A stretch of DNA of 64,000 bases from Ypsolopha sequella (GCA_934047225.1 OW203990.1:23663045-23727044); one strand, 5' to 3'. Counted from the stretch's first letter, positions 40,801 to 51,749 are shown. Notes: a model not told the origin generated them from the letters alone. Numbers and translations are program-made.

Positions 40801-41037
40801 CGGCCATTACCTATCAACTATCAAGCAAAGATATGAATCAGGGTGTTATGTTAAGTGCTGTCTGATTATTATATTGTAAAATAATACTAATTTCTACAAT
40901 TAAACCGTAATAAGTTGCAAGTGGGTAGTTTAAGTGGTATTCATGCAGTAAAAGTAACATAATTTTAGGCAAAAAATACTTTAAATGAGTTTTGTTAATT
41001 CATATATTGAGATTATCTTAATTAGGTAATTTTTCAG

Positions 41038-41234
41038 AGCCAAGATTTATCAAGTCAAATAAGGGAAACACAGCGTTACTAGTCGGCAACCACCGATACA
41101 ACAAGAAGAGTGCCAACGGACTTAAGACTCACTGGATTTGTGTTAAGTGTCATAAAGATAAGTGTAGAGCAAAAATCACTACACTTGATAATATCATAGT
41201 AAAAATGTACGATAAACACACTCATGAAACTTGA
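41038..41234 (+). CDS. mod(mdg4): FLYWCH terminal exon 19
   Basis: 64 codons, phase 1, acceptor GTAATTTTTCAG ending at 41,037; no usable ATG start. FIKSNKGNTALLVGNHRYNK, then HWICVKCHKDKCRAKI, then DKHTHET and TGA. It also ends in H-T-H, like exons 18 and 25, but has an extra cysteine in the loop (VKCHKDKC). AATAAAA follows within 30 bp. Confidence 0.85.
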
Positions 41235-41439
41235 TGAAATAATGTAATAATAAAAATTTCAATCGTGTGTCGTTTTTATTTGTGTGGCCATTACTTCCGG
41301 TTGTAGCATTATGACGTCATGAAGACAATATGGCGCTGCACGAGGATGACAGGCACAGACTGCAAAGCGTTCTTTGTGCGCCTTCATAAAGAGGCAACTC
41401 GAACATACCTCTGTACGGAATAAAATGACCGAAAAATGT

Positions 41440-41700
41440 CTGTGAATCACTACATAGTATAAAACAAAGTCGCTTCCTGCTGTCTGTCTGTCCCTTGTAT
41501 GTATGCTTAGATCTTTAAAACTACGCAACTGATTTGGGTGCGTTTTTTTTTATAGATAGAGTGATTAAAGAGGAAAGTTTATATGTATAATACATGCATA
41601 ATATAGTAGAGAAACACTGATAATTTTAGAGGTTAAAGATATTCTGTAGTATATTTAGTATCAGCATTGCACCCGTGCGAAGCTGGGGCGGGTCGCTAGT
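41440..41700 (+). mobile_element. Helitron-like/SINE-like lepidopteran element
   Basis: Complete-looking copy of the element partly seen at 12,782. It starts near TACATAGTATAAAACAAAGT and ends GGGGCGGGTCGCTAGT. ACCCG and CGGGT near the 3' end can form a stem before CTAGT, as in Helitrons. It lies 130 bp upstream of exon 20. Confidence 0.65.
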
Positions 41701-41830
41701 TATAATATAATTCAAGTAATTTTATATTAAATGTGTTATCTTCTGGTTACAAAAGGGTAGTTGTAATTAATATCATAAATCATTTTTTTCTGATCATTGC
41801 CGATCTGACAAAAATCGTTATGCTTGACAG

Positions 41831-42057
41831 TGATGTACGTGAGGAACGTGAAAGGCAAGCAACTGGCCATCCTTAACGGGTACACCTACTTCTGGAACAG
41901 TCAGAGCGCAACTTCTGACACTTTTTGCTGCACCAGATGGGGCACCTGTAAGGCTCGCTTCATCGTCAAGAAGGACCAAAGGATTGTTCTGCGCCAGGGA
42001 CATATCCATGAACCACAAAAATATTATTTGCTAAACGGCGTTTATATAAGACTTTGA
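41831..42057 (+). CDS. mod(mdg4): FLYWCH terminal exon 20 (tailed subclass)
   Basis: 74 codons, phase 1, acceptor TATGCTTGACAG ending at 41,830 with a weak pyrimidine tract. VRNVKGKQLAILNGYTYF, then FCCTRWGTCKARF, then GHIHEP and the tail QKYYLLNGVYIRL. The last pair is H-I-H. Paralog of exon 29 at 56,917 and of a dead fragment at 51,995. AATAAATAAA lies near 42,091. Confidence 0.83.
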
Positions 42058-42880
42058 AGTTGTCTAGAAAAGAATTATGTTTAAAAAATCAATAAATAAA
42101 ACATTTATACATACATACTCACGCTTGTCCCTCAAAGGGGTAAGCAGAGATTACAGATTTCCATCTGCTACGATCATGACGCACCTCTTTCGCCTCTTCC
42201 ACATCCACGAACATAATAATAAAAATACAAATAATTATGAAGTTTAAGTAGAAAATGAAGTTCTGATACAAAATACTCCTTACACGTTAATATGTACCTA
42301 CATTTTATTTTATTTTGTGTCATGTAATTTTCACTCAAAACGGATTTTGCATACATTTGTGGTAAGAGTTTCTTTGTTTTTTAACTTTGACTTATTTATT
42401 TTTAATGTTATATAGTGTGCTTAAGTTATATTTTTTGTATAAATATATTTATAAATTGAGGGAAAATCATCCATAAAACATAAAAATATTCCTGAACGGA
42501 ATTTCCTAAAAATATTTGAATATGTTTAGAGCCAATCTCACGGTACTCACTTTATTGAGTGTGTTTACGCACGTAGTCAACTGTAACCCATAAGTACTTT
42601 ATTGTTCATACATACATACTTCATAATGTTTATTGTTTACTTATTATACTATTGTATGCCAACCAAACCGGTGACATGGTAGGGAAGAAAAATATTAAAT
42701 GCTTCCGGAACAGAAGAGGTTGTGTGACTCACAGTACCTATCGACATCTATCATCCATCACCATTACGGATGATGATGATGTTTTGATCGGTAAGCCCAT
42801 GGTGGAAACTTAACAGAATCATACATTATTTGCTACAAAATAATATACATTTTCACCATTACCGGTTTCGTGTACTACGG
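42058..42880. other. Intron with repeat fragments
   Basis: 42,110-42,200 is the ATGT-tailed repeat also found at 48,525. The remainder is AT-rich with no coding signal. Confidence 0.5.
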
Positions 42881-42884
42881 TACT

Positions 42885-43075
42885 TAATAGCCGGGCCTTA
42901 TATGGAACAGACTGGTGATGGGCAGCGGTGCGAGGGTTCCGGCACCGCGCTCACCAACACGCCTGCCCAGCGTGTGTGAGTATGGGCAATTCTTCCAGGA
43001 TGACCGCCGGGAGTGGCAAAGTCCTGGAAAGGCTTATGTCCAGCAGTGGACGAACTAGGCTGATGGATGATAGGG
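42885..43075 (+). repeat. Lepidopteran SINE-like repeat, copy 1
   Basis: CCGGGCCTTATATGGAACAG, then GGTTCCGGCACCGCGCTC, then GCCCAGCGTGTG, TTCTTCCAGGATGACC and CCAGCAGTGGACGA. Further copies are at 45,150-45,540 and 62,700-62,985. Confidence 0.7.
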
Positions 43076-43777
43076 TATGCATAGGTTTAACTCAACAGTG
43101 TTTTCCTTAACCGTCAGCAAGTGTAAAGTACACGAATACTAAGCACATAAATTTCGAAAAACTCATTGGTGCTTGCTCGGCTGACAGAATTCCGCTGCTT
43201 TCAAGTAGGTATGGTGAAATACACACTTTATTGTACGGTTAAATATAAAAAGGTGAGTACAGAGTTTTGAACACACATTGTTGTACAAGAACGGACTTAT
43301 CATTTAAAACGATTTTTTCATATTCTGTTAATATGCAAATCTACTGTTTGTTTAACCATTGTAGCTGTTCATCAAGTAATCATATTTGCTGTTGAAATTA
43401 TTATGTACATAAATACTCCACACCAATGCTTGTGATTGATTTATAAATGTATGAAATAATAAGTCACCTCTAATTCCTGCGTTCTGTAATTTTAACGGCA
43501 CTAATTTATTAATTATATAATTTATAATATTATATAATTTATTATTATTATAAATAAAGTGAAACTACTGTACAATTGCTTTTAACACAAGATGTGTTTC
43601 AAGTTTCACCAAGTACCGACAATGGCAAGTATAAATTTTGTAACTACAGAACATAAACAATACCATTATAAAACCAATTAATACATTTACAAGCTCTGCT
43701 TTTATTTATATTGAACTATAAAAATTTCGTTTTTAAATCTAACAAAAGCACTTGGTATCTGTTAATACTTGTTTTAG
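43076..43777. other. AT-rich intron
   Basis: No exon or clear element. AT-palindromic runs occur near 43,510-43,550. Confidence 0.5.
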
Positions 43778-43971
43778 AGGAACCAGAATTTGTGACATCG
43801 CGGCGAGGAAGGACGTTGATCAAAGTCGGCGGCTACACTTACACTCACCAAAGGTCGTCCAATGGCAAAGCTCGATGGATATGCTCCACACATAATACTA
43901 AAGGCTGTAGAGCATTCATTCATACTGTAGATAATGTGATTATCAACTTGAAAAATGAGCATAATCACTAA
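43778..43971 (+). CDS. mod(mdg4): FLYWCH terminal exon 21
   Basis: 63 codons, phase 1, acceptor TACTTGTTTTAG ending at 43,777. FVTSRRGRTLIKVGGYTY, then ARWICSTHNTKGCRAF, HTVDNVI, NEHNH and TAA. It joins features of the recent-expansion subclass (GRTLI-VGGYT, CSTHN) with KGCRA of the others. Confidence 0.88.
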
Positions 43972-45150
43972 ATACTACGTACATACTTATGTTATAAGCT
44001 ATAACTGTATTTCAATTCAATTCAATTGATTTATTGGCAATAAATCACATGTCAATTAAGGTTTTCAAAATATTTATACAGTGCAGTATCAACGTGATCT
44101 TGCTATGATGGTGAGTCAATATTTGTAATCTAGGTTTAAATTTGTTTGTATGAAATATATATCATACTTTATTATCTGTCTATATATTGATGGAATACCC
44201 TGACTGATTGACTGACTGACTTACTGACTGATCTATCAACGCCTTGATTCAAACGGCTGAACCTAGGAAATTTGGACCGTAGGTTCATTTTATGACGTAG
44301 GCATCCACTAAGAAGGGATTTTAGAAAGTTCTCACGGGGTCGAAAATAATGGGATAAACTACGCGAGCAAAACGTCGCGGGGCTTTCTTTAGTGCATTGT
44401 TTCCCAGACATTGTTCTGATATGACCTGGTAATTTTCATACCACCCCTTCGTGACCCACTCAATATTTTTAACCCCCCCTCACCCACCCACCGGTTACAT
44501 CAATTAAAATAATGGACATTTATTGTTATTAGAAGTATGTACTATGCTGTGAGATATGTATTACAATTAAAAATGTTTTTACTATAAGTTTTTAAACTAT
44601 GTTTCGATATTGGCTATTTAGTGCGAAGTATGAGGCTGAAGAGATTTGGAAATGTGGGAAAAAAAAAACTGTGTCCAAAGTTGGGCCGGCCCATCAAAAT
44701 AAATGGCTTCGGAAAGCCTAATGAAATACTATAGAACGCCTCCAAGTTAACCTTTGATAAGTTACGTCTCCTCTCGAAGAAATTGTCAGAAACAGATTAA
44801 ACACGAGGAAAAGTCAGCTCCAGTGCCGGATTTATACTTTTTCTTAGATATCACGGACTTAGATATGACTTTTCTGATTATGAATAATATGTAGGTACAA
44901 CGCGCTCAGTGTGCTCATGCAGTTGCTGGACAGCTGAGCGTAAAAGGGCTTAGGCCTTAAGCCCGAGTAGATTGTTTTAAAATTGTCATGCGCAAGACAT
45001 TTTATAAATCGATATTATTATAAAACATTCATATTTATATATGTGTACTAAATAAACAAGGCGCGTTGTTAATAATCGGTTTTCAAGTATTCCAAGCTAC
45101 CTAACAAGATAATAGCGAATATCGTTTTTCCGAAGCTAAGCGAATATTAA
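43972..45150. other. Repeat-bearing intron
   Basis: 43,995-44,060 is an (AATTC)n LINE tail. 44,200-44,400 holds the CTGACTGATCTATCAACG repeat also seen at 27,728, 29,498 and 32,522. No exon. Confidence 0.55.
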
Positions 45151-45540
45151 ATAGATAGGTAGGTGGTAGAGCTGATGCCTGGTTTGACTGTGGAGGTACC
45201 ACCATCTTATTCGCAAATCCCCCGAAGCCATTCGGGAGAGAGTAAGAAGACAGCTCTCAAACAAGGCACAACCAAGTATCCCGTCATGCTCAGGATCAAT
45301 CGATGGTGGTTTATCTATCCCTGATTGCCGCGCTTTATATAAAACAGGGCAGCGGTGTCACTTGTGCAAGGATTTCAGCACCGCGCTCACCAACCTGCCA
45401 ACCACCAACCACCACCACCAACGTGCCCAGCGTGTGTTAGTATGGGCATTTCTTCCAGGAGGACCTCTAAGAATGGCGAAAGCTTGGAAAGGCTCATTTC
45501 CAGCAGTAGACGGAGACAGGCTAAAGGGTGGATGGATTCG
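45150..45540 (+). repeat. Lepidopteran SINE-like repeat, copy 2
   Basis: Longest copy. It starts near GTAGAGCTGATGCCTGG, contains CATTCGGGAGAGAGTAAG and CAGCACCGCGCTC, and ends CAGCAGTAGACGG. Its end is only about 50 bp before the exon 22 acceptor. Confidence 0.7.
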
Positions 45541-45593
45541 AATGTTTATTATTTATTTCCTACAACTGTACATATATTCACATCGATTTGCAG

Positions 45594-45805
45594 TGAAGGT
45601 GACATTACCAGCGCCCGTATTCACAGCGTCTAGATTCGGGAAGCCAGCTCTAGAGCTCGGTTGCTTCAGGTACAACTTCTTCGGCAGTAACCACGGTATC
45701 GTCACGTGGCGATGTGTCAAAAGGACCAGCTGGGGTTGCCGGGCTTCACTTGTCACCGACAACAAGGAAGTTGTTAGAGCTAAGAATGATCATAATCATA
45801 ACTAG
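45594..45805 (+). CDS. mod(mdg4): FLYWCH terminal exon 22
   Basis: 69 codons, phase 1, acceptor ACATCGATTTGCAG ending at 45,593. KVTLPAPVFTASRFGKPALE, then WRCVKRTSWGCRASL, then NDHNHN and TAG. It carries a longer N-terminal lead than most. An open frame extends upstream into the SINE-like repeat, but this is fortuitous. Confidence 0.86.
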
Positions 45806-45833
45806 TGGAACTCTTTAGTCAGATAAACACGTA

Positions 45834-45976
45834 CTATAGTCCGTATAATATAGCTTGAGCCCTTTGACAGCTGTCAGCGCTGTACATATTTGAACATGAG
45901 AAAAAGAGTTAGAAATACAAATTGTATAGCGCTGTCCTGCTGTCACAGGGCTCAAGCTATATTATACGGACTATAG
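45834..45976. mobile_element. Palindromic MITE just after exon 22
   Basis: CTATAGTCCGTATAATATAG and CTTGAGCCC are mirrored at the other end (GGGCTCAAG, CTATATTATACGGACTATAG). It starts about 30 bp past the stop codon, so it would lie in the exon's 3' UTR. Confidence 0.85.
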
Positions 45977-46250
45977 CTAGCACATTTACGCTATGGTGTC
46001 TGCTGTGCTGACTGGTGTGTGTTCATATTAATTAGGATAATATATGGATAGGACGTGCAACAATCAGTTTTTGGAGTTTGGTTATTTTTCCTTTTTTATT
46101 TATAACACTTAATGTATATTTACGTAAAACCATGGAGCAAAACCAAAGTACCTATGAAAATATTTATTTAAAATTATGGAGCTGATTGAGCTCATGTAAA
46201 GATTTATACATGTAGAGAAGATAAGTGAAAGTAGAGTGACTAATAGTAGT

Positions 46251-46634
46251 TTATGCTACAAGGGCGAAAAGGAATAAATTACAAGGACGATTTAAAACAC
46301 GAGCATAGCGAGTGTTTTAAACGTAACCGAGTAATTTATTGCTCCTACGCCCGTGTATCGTACTACGTTTTTCAATGCATAGTGTGAGGAAATAAAACAA
46401 ATATAATATTGTGAACTTTAAATTATATTGGCTCAAAGGAACTGTATCGAGAGCCGTTAAACAGTGGAAAAAAAAGTATAAAATTTATGGTACACAGGAA
46501 AGGATGCAGGTTAGCCAACTTCTCGTATGTAAATTAAAATAAATAAATATTAAAGCCCTAGGGCAAAATAATCGACTTTATGTTCGGTTTTGATGCATAA
46601 AAAGTGGGCCTTTACGAGCACTTGCATTGAAACG
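46251..46634. mobile_element. MITE family 2, copy 3
   Basis: Starts CTACAAGGGCGAAAAGG and ends CGAGCACTTGCATTGAAA. Opposite orientation to the 27,054 copy, with the same internal GAGGAAATAAAACAAAT block. Confidence 0.75.
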
Positions 46635-47159
46635 AAATTTTTGGTGCGCAAGTGGAAGGTACAGCTCGATCAGGCCGCTCTAGAAGGACATATGCTGACA
46701 AAATTGGCGACATACTGAAGAAGGGCAATATCAAAAGTACCCGGAATAGAAGAGTTTGTATGACTAGATTGATTGATGTGGAATGTGGATGTTATGTCTG
46801 GATCGTAGCAGATGAAAATATGTAGTCTCCACCTACCCTTATGTATAGTGAGTATATGTATATTTGTTAAGTTTTCGATATCGAGATAGTAACCATACGT
46901 CACCTCTCGCTCCGGTTTGAATCCCGGTTCAGAGCTCCTCACATCCATCCATCCATCCATCCATCAGCCCGTATTCGTCCACTGCTGGACATAGGCCTCC
47001 CACATCCAGATTTACTTTACTTTCTGCGTTTCTGTACTGCAATGATATAATGTTAATTTATATCTCCTTGCGATGGATAAATCGCCAAGTGTTCAAACAT
47101 AGAAATTTATTTCTATCGTAGTTTCGGTAAGAGTAATGTCTATTCTTCACTACCCGAAG

Positions 47160-47480
47160 CTCTAAGGTGAAGATAGGGCATAATGGTCTTTGACTAGCTT
47201 TGAATAAACTATCGTCCTCTAGGCGCCAAGTGGCTCACTGTAAAAAGTGAGTATCTATAAAATATCACTGCAGTATGGGAAAGCACATCGGTAAATTCAC
47301 GAGTTGTGTTGAGACCTGGATAGCTCAGTTGGTAAACCAATCGCCCGGTAAGCGAGAGGTCCCGGGTTCGAATCCCGGTTCAGTGCTCCTCACATCCAGA
47401 TTAACATTTCTTTCTGCGTTTCTATACTGCGATGATATAATGTTAATAAACAGGCTTGTACGTAGATTTTAAGAAAGTAG
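47160..47480 (+). repeat. tRNA-derived SINE-like repeat, copy 1
   Basis: Homologous along its length to 55,140-55,440. It contains the tRNA-like segment 47,314-47,388 with a canonical pol III A box (TAGCTCAGTTGG) and B box (GGTTCGAATCC). A third partial tail is at 46,915-46,945. Confidence 0.75.
47314..47388 (+). tRNA. tRNA-like pseudogene/SINE head
   Basis: D arm, anticodon arm (TCGC-CCGGTAA-GCGA) and T arm (CCGGG-TTCGAAT-CCCGG) fold. The acceptor stem pairs poorly, and position 33 is C rather than the nearly invariant T. It is a SINE head or dead tRNA, not a working gene. Confidence 0.5.
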
Positions 47481-47502
47481 TTAGGTTTTAATTTTCCATA
47501 TA

Positions 47503-47878
47503 TACAGGGTGTCTCATTTAAATCGGTCAGTATGGGAAAGTCTGAAACTATAAGACATACGAAGATCTGTTCTTAGGAACTATGTCATCGATTTTAATAA
47601 CAAGAAAAACTGCATTCATACATTTGAAAAAAGCCTGTACTCAGCTTGGGAATCGAACCCGGTTGTTTTGAAAAAAATAAACTTACACTATTTATATTTA
47701 GATATATTTTTTCAAAACAATTCTCGATTCCCGAGCTGAGTACAGGTTTTTTTTAAATGTATGAATGCAGTTTTTCTTGTTATTAAAATCGATGACATGG
47801 TTCCTAAGAACAGATATTCGTATGTCTTATAGTTTCAAACTTTCCCATATTGACCGATTTAAATGAGACACTCTGTAT
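47503..47878. mobile_element. Long inverted-repeat element, 376 bp
   Basis: ACAGGGTGTCTCATTTAAAT at the left is mirrored by ATTTAAATGAGACACTCTGT at the right. The arms continue about 170 bp each (GAACTATGTCATCGATTT, CTGCATTCATACATTTGAAA). Transcripts would form a strong hairpin. Confidence 0.85.
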
Positions 47879-47959
47879 ACAAATATTTTTTTGTTATCAT
47901 TGCTGATGCCGGACCCAGTAGGGCCTGAAATATATCTTGATTTATTACTATATTTATTT

Positions 47960-48170
47960 GTATTACTGTTATAGAATTAAATGAGACTTGAGGATAATTC
48001 ATGATTTATATAAAAACGGCTCACCTCAATATGTGCTATGATAGCAGATTTAGACTGCCTTCGTAAACGTCTTCACTCGCCCAGATGAAGGCAGTCGAAA
48101 TCTGCTGAAACTGTTCGGCTTTCCCGATCATAACACGTATTGAGGTGAGCCGTTTTTATATAAATCATGT
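47960..48170. mobile_element. Palindromic MITE family 3, copy 1
   Basis: Arms TCATGATTTATATAAAAACG and GGCTCACCTCAAT mirrored at the right end. One arm has lost a segment compared with 60,542-60,719. The flank GAATTAAATGAGACTTGAGG is also shared, inverted, with 60,728-60,750. Confidence 0.8.
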
Positions 48171-48207
48171 ATTACTGTGTTATTTTTGTAAATTTTAAAT
48201 TAAATAT

Positions 48208-48472
48208 ACAAGGTGACTTTTTGATCATCGTCCAAATTCATACTGGTGGCTTGGTAAGTGATCAGTATCATGGATCAATAACAATTTTTGTAAAATTCGT
48301 AAAATGAAATTTCGACTCTCCATAGTGATTGACTCGGAACTGGAAGTGAATTTCTATGGGAAGCCGAAATTTCATTTTACAAATTTTACAAAATTGTTAT
48401 TGATGCAAGATACTGATCACTTATCAAGCCTCCAGTATGAATTTGGACGATGATCAAAAAGTCACCTTGTAT
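48208..48472. mobile_element. Long inverted-repeat element, 265 bp
   Basis: AAGGTGACTTTTTGATCATC at the left against GATGATCAAAAAGTCACCTT at the right. Arms of about 115 bp include GAAATTTCG and CCATAG...CTATGG near the centre. Confidence 0.88.
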
Positions 48473-48524
48473 ATAATAATAATAATTTGAAAATAAGACT
48501 ATAAAAGTTAATATAAATGTATTT

Positions 48525-48720
48525 AATTTTACACATACATACATACATATACTCAAGCCTGTCTCCCAGAGGAGTGGGCAGAGACTACAGATTTCCATCT
48601 GTTACGATCCTGACACACATCTTTCACATCTTCCACATCCATCAATCTAGTCATAAAATCTCTTCTATTCCGGGTACTTTTGTCATTGCCCTTCTTCAAT
48701 ATCTCGCCAACAATTTTATG
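48525..48720 (+). repeat. ATGT-tailed lepidopteran repeat
   Basis: CATACATACATACATATACT, then CCAGAGGAGTGGGCAGAG, ATTTCCATCTGTTACGATC, and ATCAATCTAGTCATAAAAT. Inverse of 3620-3740. Confidence 0.65.
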
Positions 48721-48989
48721 AATGTGTTAACGTTTACTTTAATTTTACTGCTTTTATTTGGTTTCGAATAAAATCAGTAATCATGCTTAAAGATTTTTCC
48801 ATTAAAGCCCGTTTTCATGAGGTTTTTCTTGAGCAACTGGAAGTTGTTTTGAGGTTAATATATACCAGCTTTGACAAAGGTTTCCTCTTTGTTTCACACA
48901 TATTTCAAAAACTTTATTTAATAAGAATACATAAATAATAACTAGTATTTTAACTATCAACTTTATAATAAGTGGTATTTTTATTCCAG

Positions 48990-49183
48990 TGGCGATATTC
49001 ACAAACACCGTTCGAGGCACACGAGCGATTCAGTTCGGTTCATTCAGATTCAACAAGCACAGCTCTAGCAAAGGACCCAAAGCTTTTTGGGTTTGTACTA
49101 AATGGAACAAAGGTTGCAGAGCATCACTGAATACTGTCGGAGATAACCTGACCAATGTTAAAAATGTTCATAACCATTTTTAA
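48990..49183 (+). CDS. mod(mdg4): FLYWCH terminal exon 23
   Basis: 63 codons, phase 1, acceptor TTTTTATTCCAG ending at 48,989. NTVRGTRAIQFGSFRFNKH, then FWVCTKWNKGCRASL, then NVHNHF and TAA. Third member of the exon 4/5 subfamily, 42 kb away from them, which shows an older dispersal of exon copies along the locus. An in-frame AATAAAA follows at 49,204. Confidence 0.88.
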
Positions 49184-49254
49184 GTTTAGACTGCCTTTTC
49201 AAGAATAAAAGACGATTCTTAGAAATATTGCTAAAAAATTTATCATATTATTTA

Positions 49255-49960
49255 TTCAAGGTCATGTGCGAGGAAAATCGCAATCAGCATCAAAGATAAG
49301 ATTGTGGCGTGAAGTCCTTAGAACAAACTCCATCTTAACGTGTCCAAGTGCAATGTCATATCGCTCAGCCGGAGTCTCTATCCCCCCCATAAATCATTAC
49401 TCGGTGCGACGGAGTGTATGACGTTGGTGTGCGACTTGGGAGTGCGGATGTCAGCGGACCTCACAGCGACTTCACAGCAAGCTGGAATGTAATACGGTTG
49501 TCTGGACTCCCATAAGGCAAAGTAAAGTCTCATGTTAGAGAAAATCAAGAATAAATTCACAAGATTTCTCTACATGAAACTTTATGAGGTGTATCCTAAA
49601 TACCCGTTGATGCATCCCACATTAATCGTTCTGGGTATGGTGGGATATAACCAGCTGGAAGTTAGGTGGGAACTTGTTCTGGCTTAGTATTGGTTTAGGA
49701 TATGGCATGGAAAGGAATCCAACTTAGTTCTGCTTGCAAAATGTAAATTACAGATGCCAAATTACCCATTAAGGCCGAGGCAGAGCCGACTGTTTGAGAT
49801 AGGGCGCAGTATAGACAAAATATTTTGTCTATTCCTGGAAGGCTCCGTGACTATGATACGGGCTCTGGACCACAACGACATATTTGACTGCTCTCTGATG
49901 ATATGTTATTTTGTTATCAATAAATGTGTACAATATTGTTACCTGTGCTTGTTGTTATTG
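49255..49960. mobile_element. Decayed non-LTR retrotransposon 3' part
   Basis: On the + strand the broken frames read NKFTRFLYMKLYEVYPKYPL, then MHPTLIVLGMVGYNQLEVRW, then LFEIGRSIDKIF. This resembles the C-terminal zone after the RT of a LINE. Stops interrupt, so it is dead. Confidence 0.65.
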
Positions 49961-50083
49961 TCGTATTATAAAATTGTTCCTACCTTGTTGTACTGTGTTT
50001 TTGTAGTGTTATAATTAGTAAGTATATAAGGATTATAGGGTGACCTTTGTTAAGTTTTTATTAGCAACATTTTGTTTTCACAG

Positions 50084-50331
50084 GTATTTCAATAGAGTTC
50101 GTGAAATCAATGAAAAAGGAAGACAGTCACTTAGCCCTGATTGGTGGCTACACATTATACCCGATAATGTATAAGTATACTGTGGTCTATCGGTGCACTA
50201 ACAACAAAGTCTGCAAAGCTCGAATTATTCTCTCGAAAGCAGGGCAAATCATTAAAGCCTCTCTCAATCACAATCATGAGCCTCCAAAATATGTTATAAA
50301 AGATGGATATTACTTTAAAACGCAAATTTAA
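50084..50331 (+). CDS. mod(mdg4): FLYWCH terminal exon 24 (tailed subclass)
   Basis: 81 codons, phase 1, acceptor TTTTGTTTTCACAG ending at 50,083. EFVKSMKKEDSHLALIGGY, then YRCTNNKVCKARI, LNHNHEPPKYVIKDGYYFK and TAA. Same length and tail as exon 7 at 19,381; the two are plainly paralogs separated by 31 kb. Confidence 0.88.
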
Positions 50332-50454
50332 TTAAATATCGTAAGAAGCAAAGCGTATAAAATAAGTACAGAAGAAATGCAAATTGCATTTACAACTGCA
50401 AATTCAACATTTTCACTGACACTGAATAGAAAAAAGATAAAATACGATTAGATG

Positions 50455-50610
50455 AAATGAGATAAGCTAAGCTAAGATAACATAAGATGAGATAAGTTAC
50501 GAGACGATAAGATAAGAAAATGTTATCATTTAATAATCACCGCAAGCTAAGCTAAGATATGATAAGATAACATAAAATGAGATAAGTTAAGAGAGGATAA
50601 GATAATGTAA
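50455..50610 (+). repeat. GATAAG-rich imperfect tandem repeat
   Basis: A run of GATAAG/GATAACATAAGATGAGATAAG motifs, with about eight GATAA cores in 155 bp, arranged as two imperfect copies of about 110 bp each starting CTAAGCTAAGATA. It could bind GATA factors or be a plain low-complexity repeat. Confidence 0.7.
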
Positions 50611-50619
50611 CCATTTACT

Positions 50620-51268
50620 AATCAGCACAACACAAACCATACACGACATTACAAAATTAAAAAGACTTAATTATAACAACTTTAAAATTTGAGACTCAGC
50701 ACATTAAAACTTAATTATCGACATTTCACAATGGCCTTACGCTTGGCCACCAAAGTTCCTCAGAACTGTAGCAAGTATGCCATCGGTGCCACTGGCTTTA
50801 TTCACTTTATGATTGTGCAGTGATTTTAGTACCTCTTTTTGGTAAATGTTGATCTCCGACATAGATTTGTAGCACCGGCATCTAAACGTGAATTATTTGA
50901 AAATACAGATGGAGAATAGAGTAGAGATAAAGGTGCACTACCGTACGACCACGGTGATCTTACAATTTTAACTCCCTGATTTGACAAGAAGGTAAAATTG
51001 AAAAAGAAAAAGTTTTATTAATAATTTTAGTATTTGTTTATCTTTTTTCTTATTTATTTATGAAAATGAAATCTGTTATTCTTTGAAGAATAATGTAAAT
51101 TTCTTGCAAATTGTATTATAAATATATTTTTCAACACAATTTTATTGTCTTTTCTTATGAAGGCTCCAGGAGCATTTTATTTATTCTCCTTTGTTAATCA
51201 TAAAAAACCAGTTAGCACATAAAATGTTTGTATATAAGGAATATTAAAAGCAGATCTTTATCTTTCAG
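50620..51268. other. AT-rich intron
   Basis: No coding signal or clear element before the exon 25 acceptor. Confidence 0.5.
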
Positions 51269-51471
51269 ATACTGTATTTTTTACTTCATCAAGATTCGGT
51301 AAGCCTGTGATACAATATGGCCAGCACAGATTCAATAAAAATCATCCGTCAACTAGTAAGGGGCCTAAGGCCCTATGGATCTGCGTGAAACAGAGAACTA
51401 AAGGATGCCGTGCTACCATCACCACTGTAGAAGATGTCATTGTAAAAATAAATAAAACACACACTCATTGA
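51269..51471 (+). CDS. mod(mdg4): FLYWCH terminal exon 25 (HTH-ending subclass)
   Basis: 66 codons, phase 1, acceptor TTATCTTTCAG ending at 51,268; no in-frame ATG, so easily overlooked. FFTSSRFGKPVIQYGQHRF, LWICVKQRTKGCRATI, EDVIVKINKTHTH and TGA. Paralog of exon 18, sharing the H-T-H ending and length. Confidence 0.87.
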
Positions 51472-51507
51472 TATTTAACATGATATTTCATTCATATTAG
51501 TTTGAAG

Positions 51508-51749
51508 CAGTGGCGTGCACAGAACTTTTTTCCGGAAAAGCAATCAGAAGGTCAAGTACGACAATAAAAAAAATATGAAAAAATTTAAATATAACTTTCA
51601 AAAAAAAAAAGTTTGTATGAAAATGTCCACTCTTGGCGTCATACAAACTTTTTTTTTCAAAGTGTTATTTAAATTTTTTCATAATTTTTTTATTGTCGTA
51701 CTTGACCTTCTGATTGCTTTTCCGGAAAAAAGTTCTGTGCACGCCACTG
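51508..51749. mobile_element. hAT-like palindromic MITE with 8-bp target duplication
   Basis: Ends CAGTGGCGTGCACAGAACTT and AAGTTCTGTGCACGCCACTG. GTTTGAAG flanks on both sides (51,500-51,507 and 51,750-51,757). The two arms match over about 110 bp. Inserted 36 bp after the exon 25 stop. Confidence 0.9.

Noticed and set aside
45362..45593. ATG-started extension of exon 22 upstream
   Set aside because: The upstream frame is the SINE-like repeat; the true exon begins at the acceptor in the shared phase.
47314..47388. Functional tRNA gene
   Set aside because: Acceptor stem pairing is poor and T33 is replaced by C; SINE-like flanks repeat elsewhere.
50455..50610. CRISPR-like direct repeats
   Set aside because: Units are imperfect, low in complexity and without unique spacers; the genome is eukaryotic.
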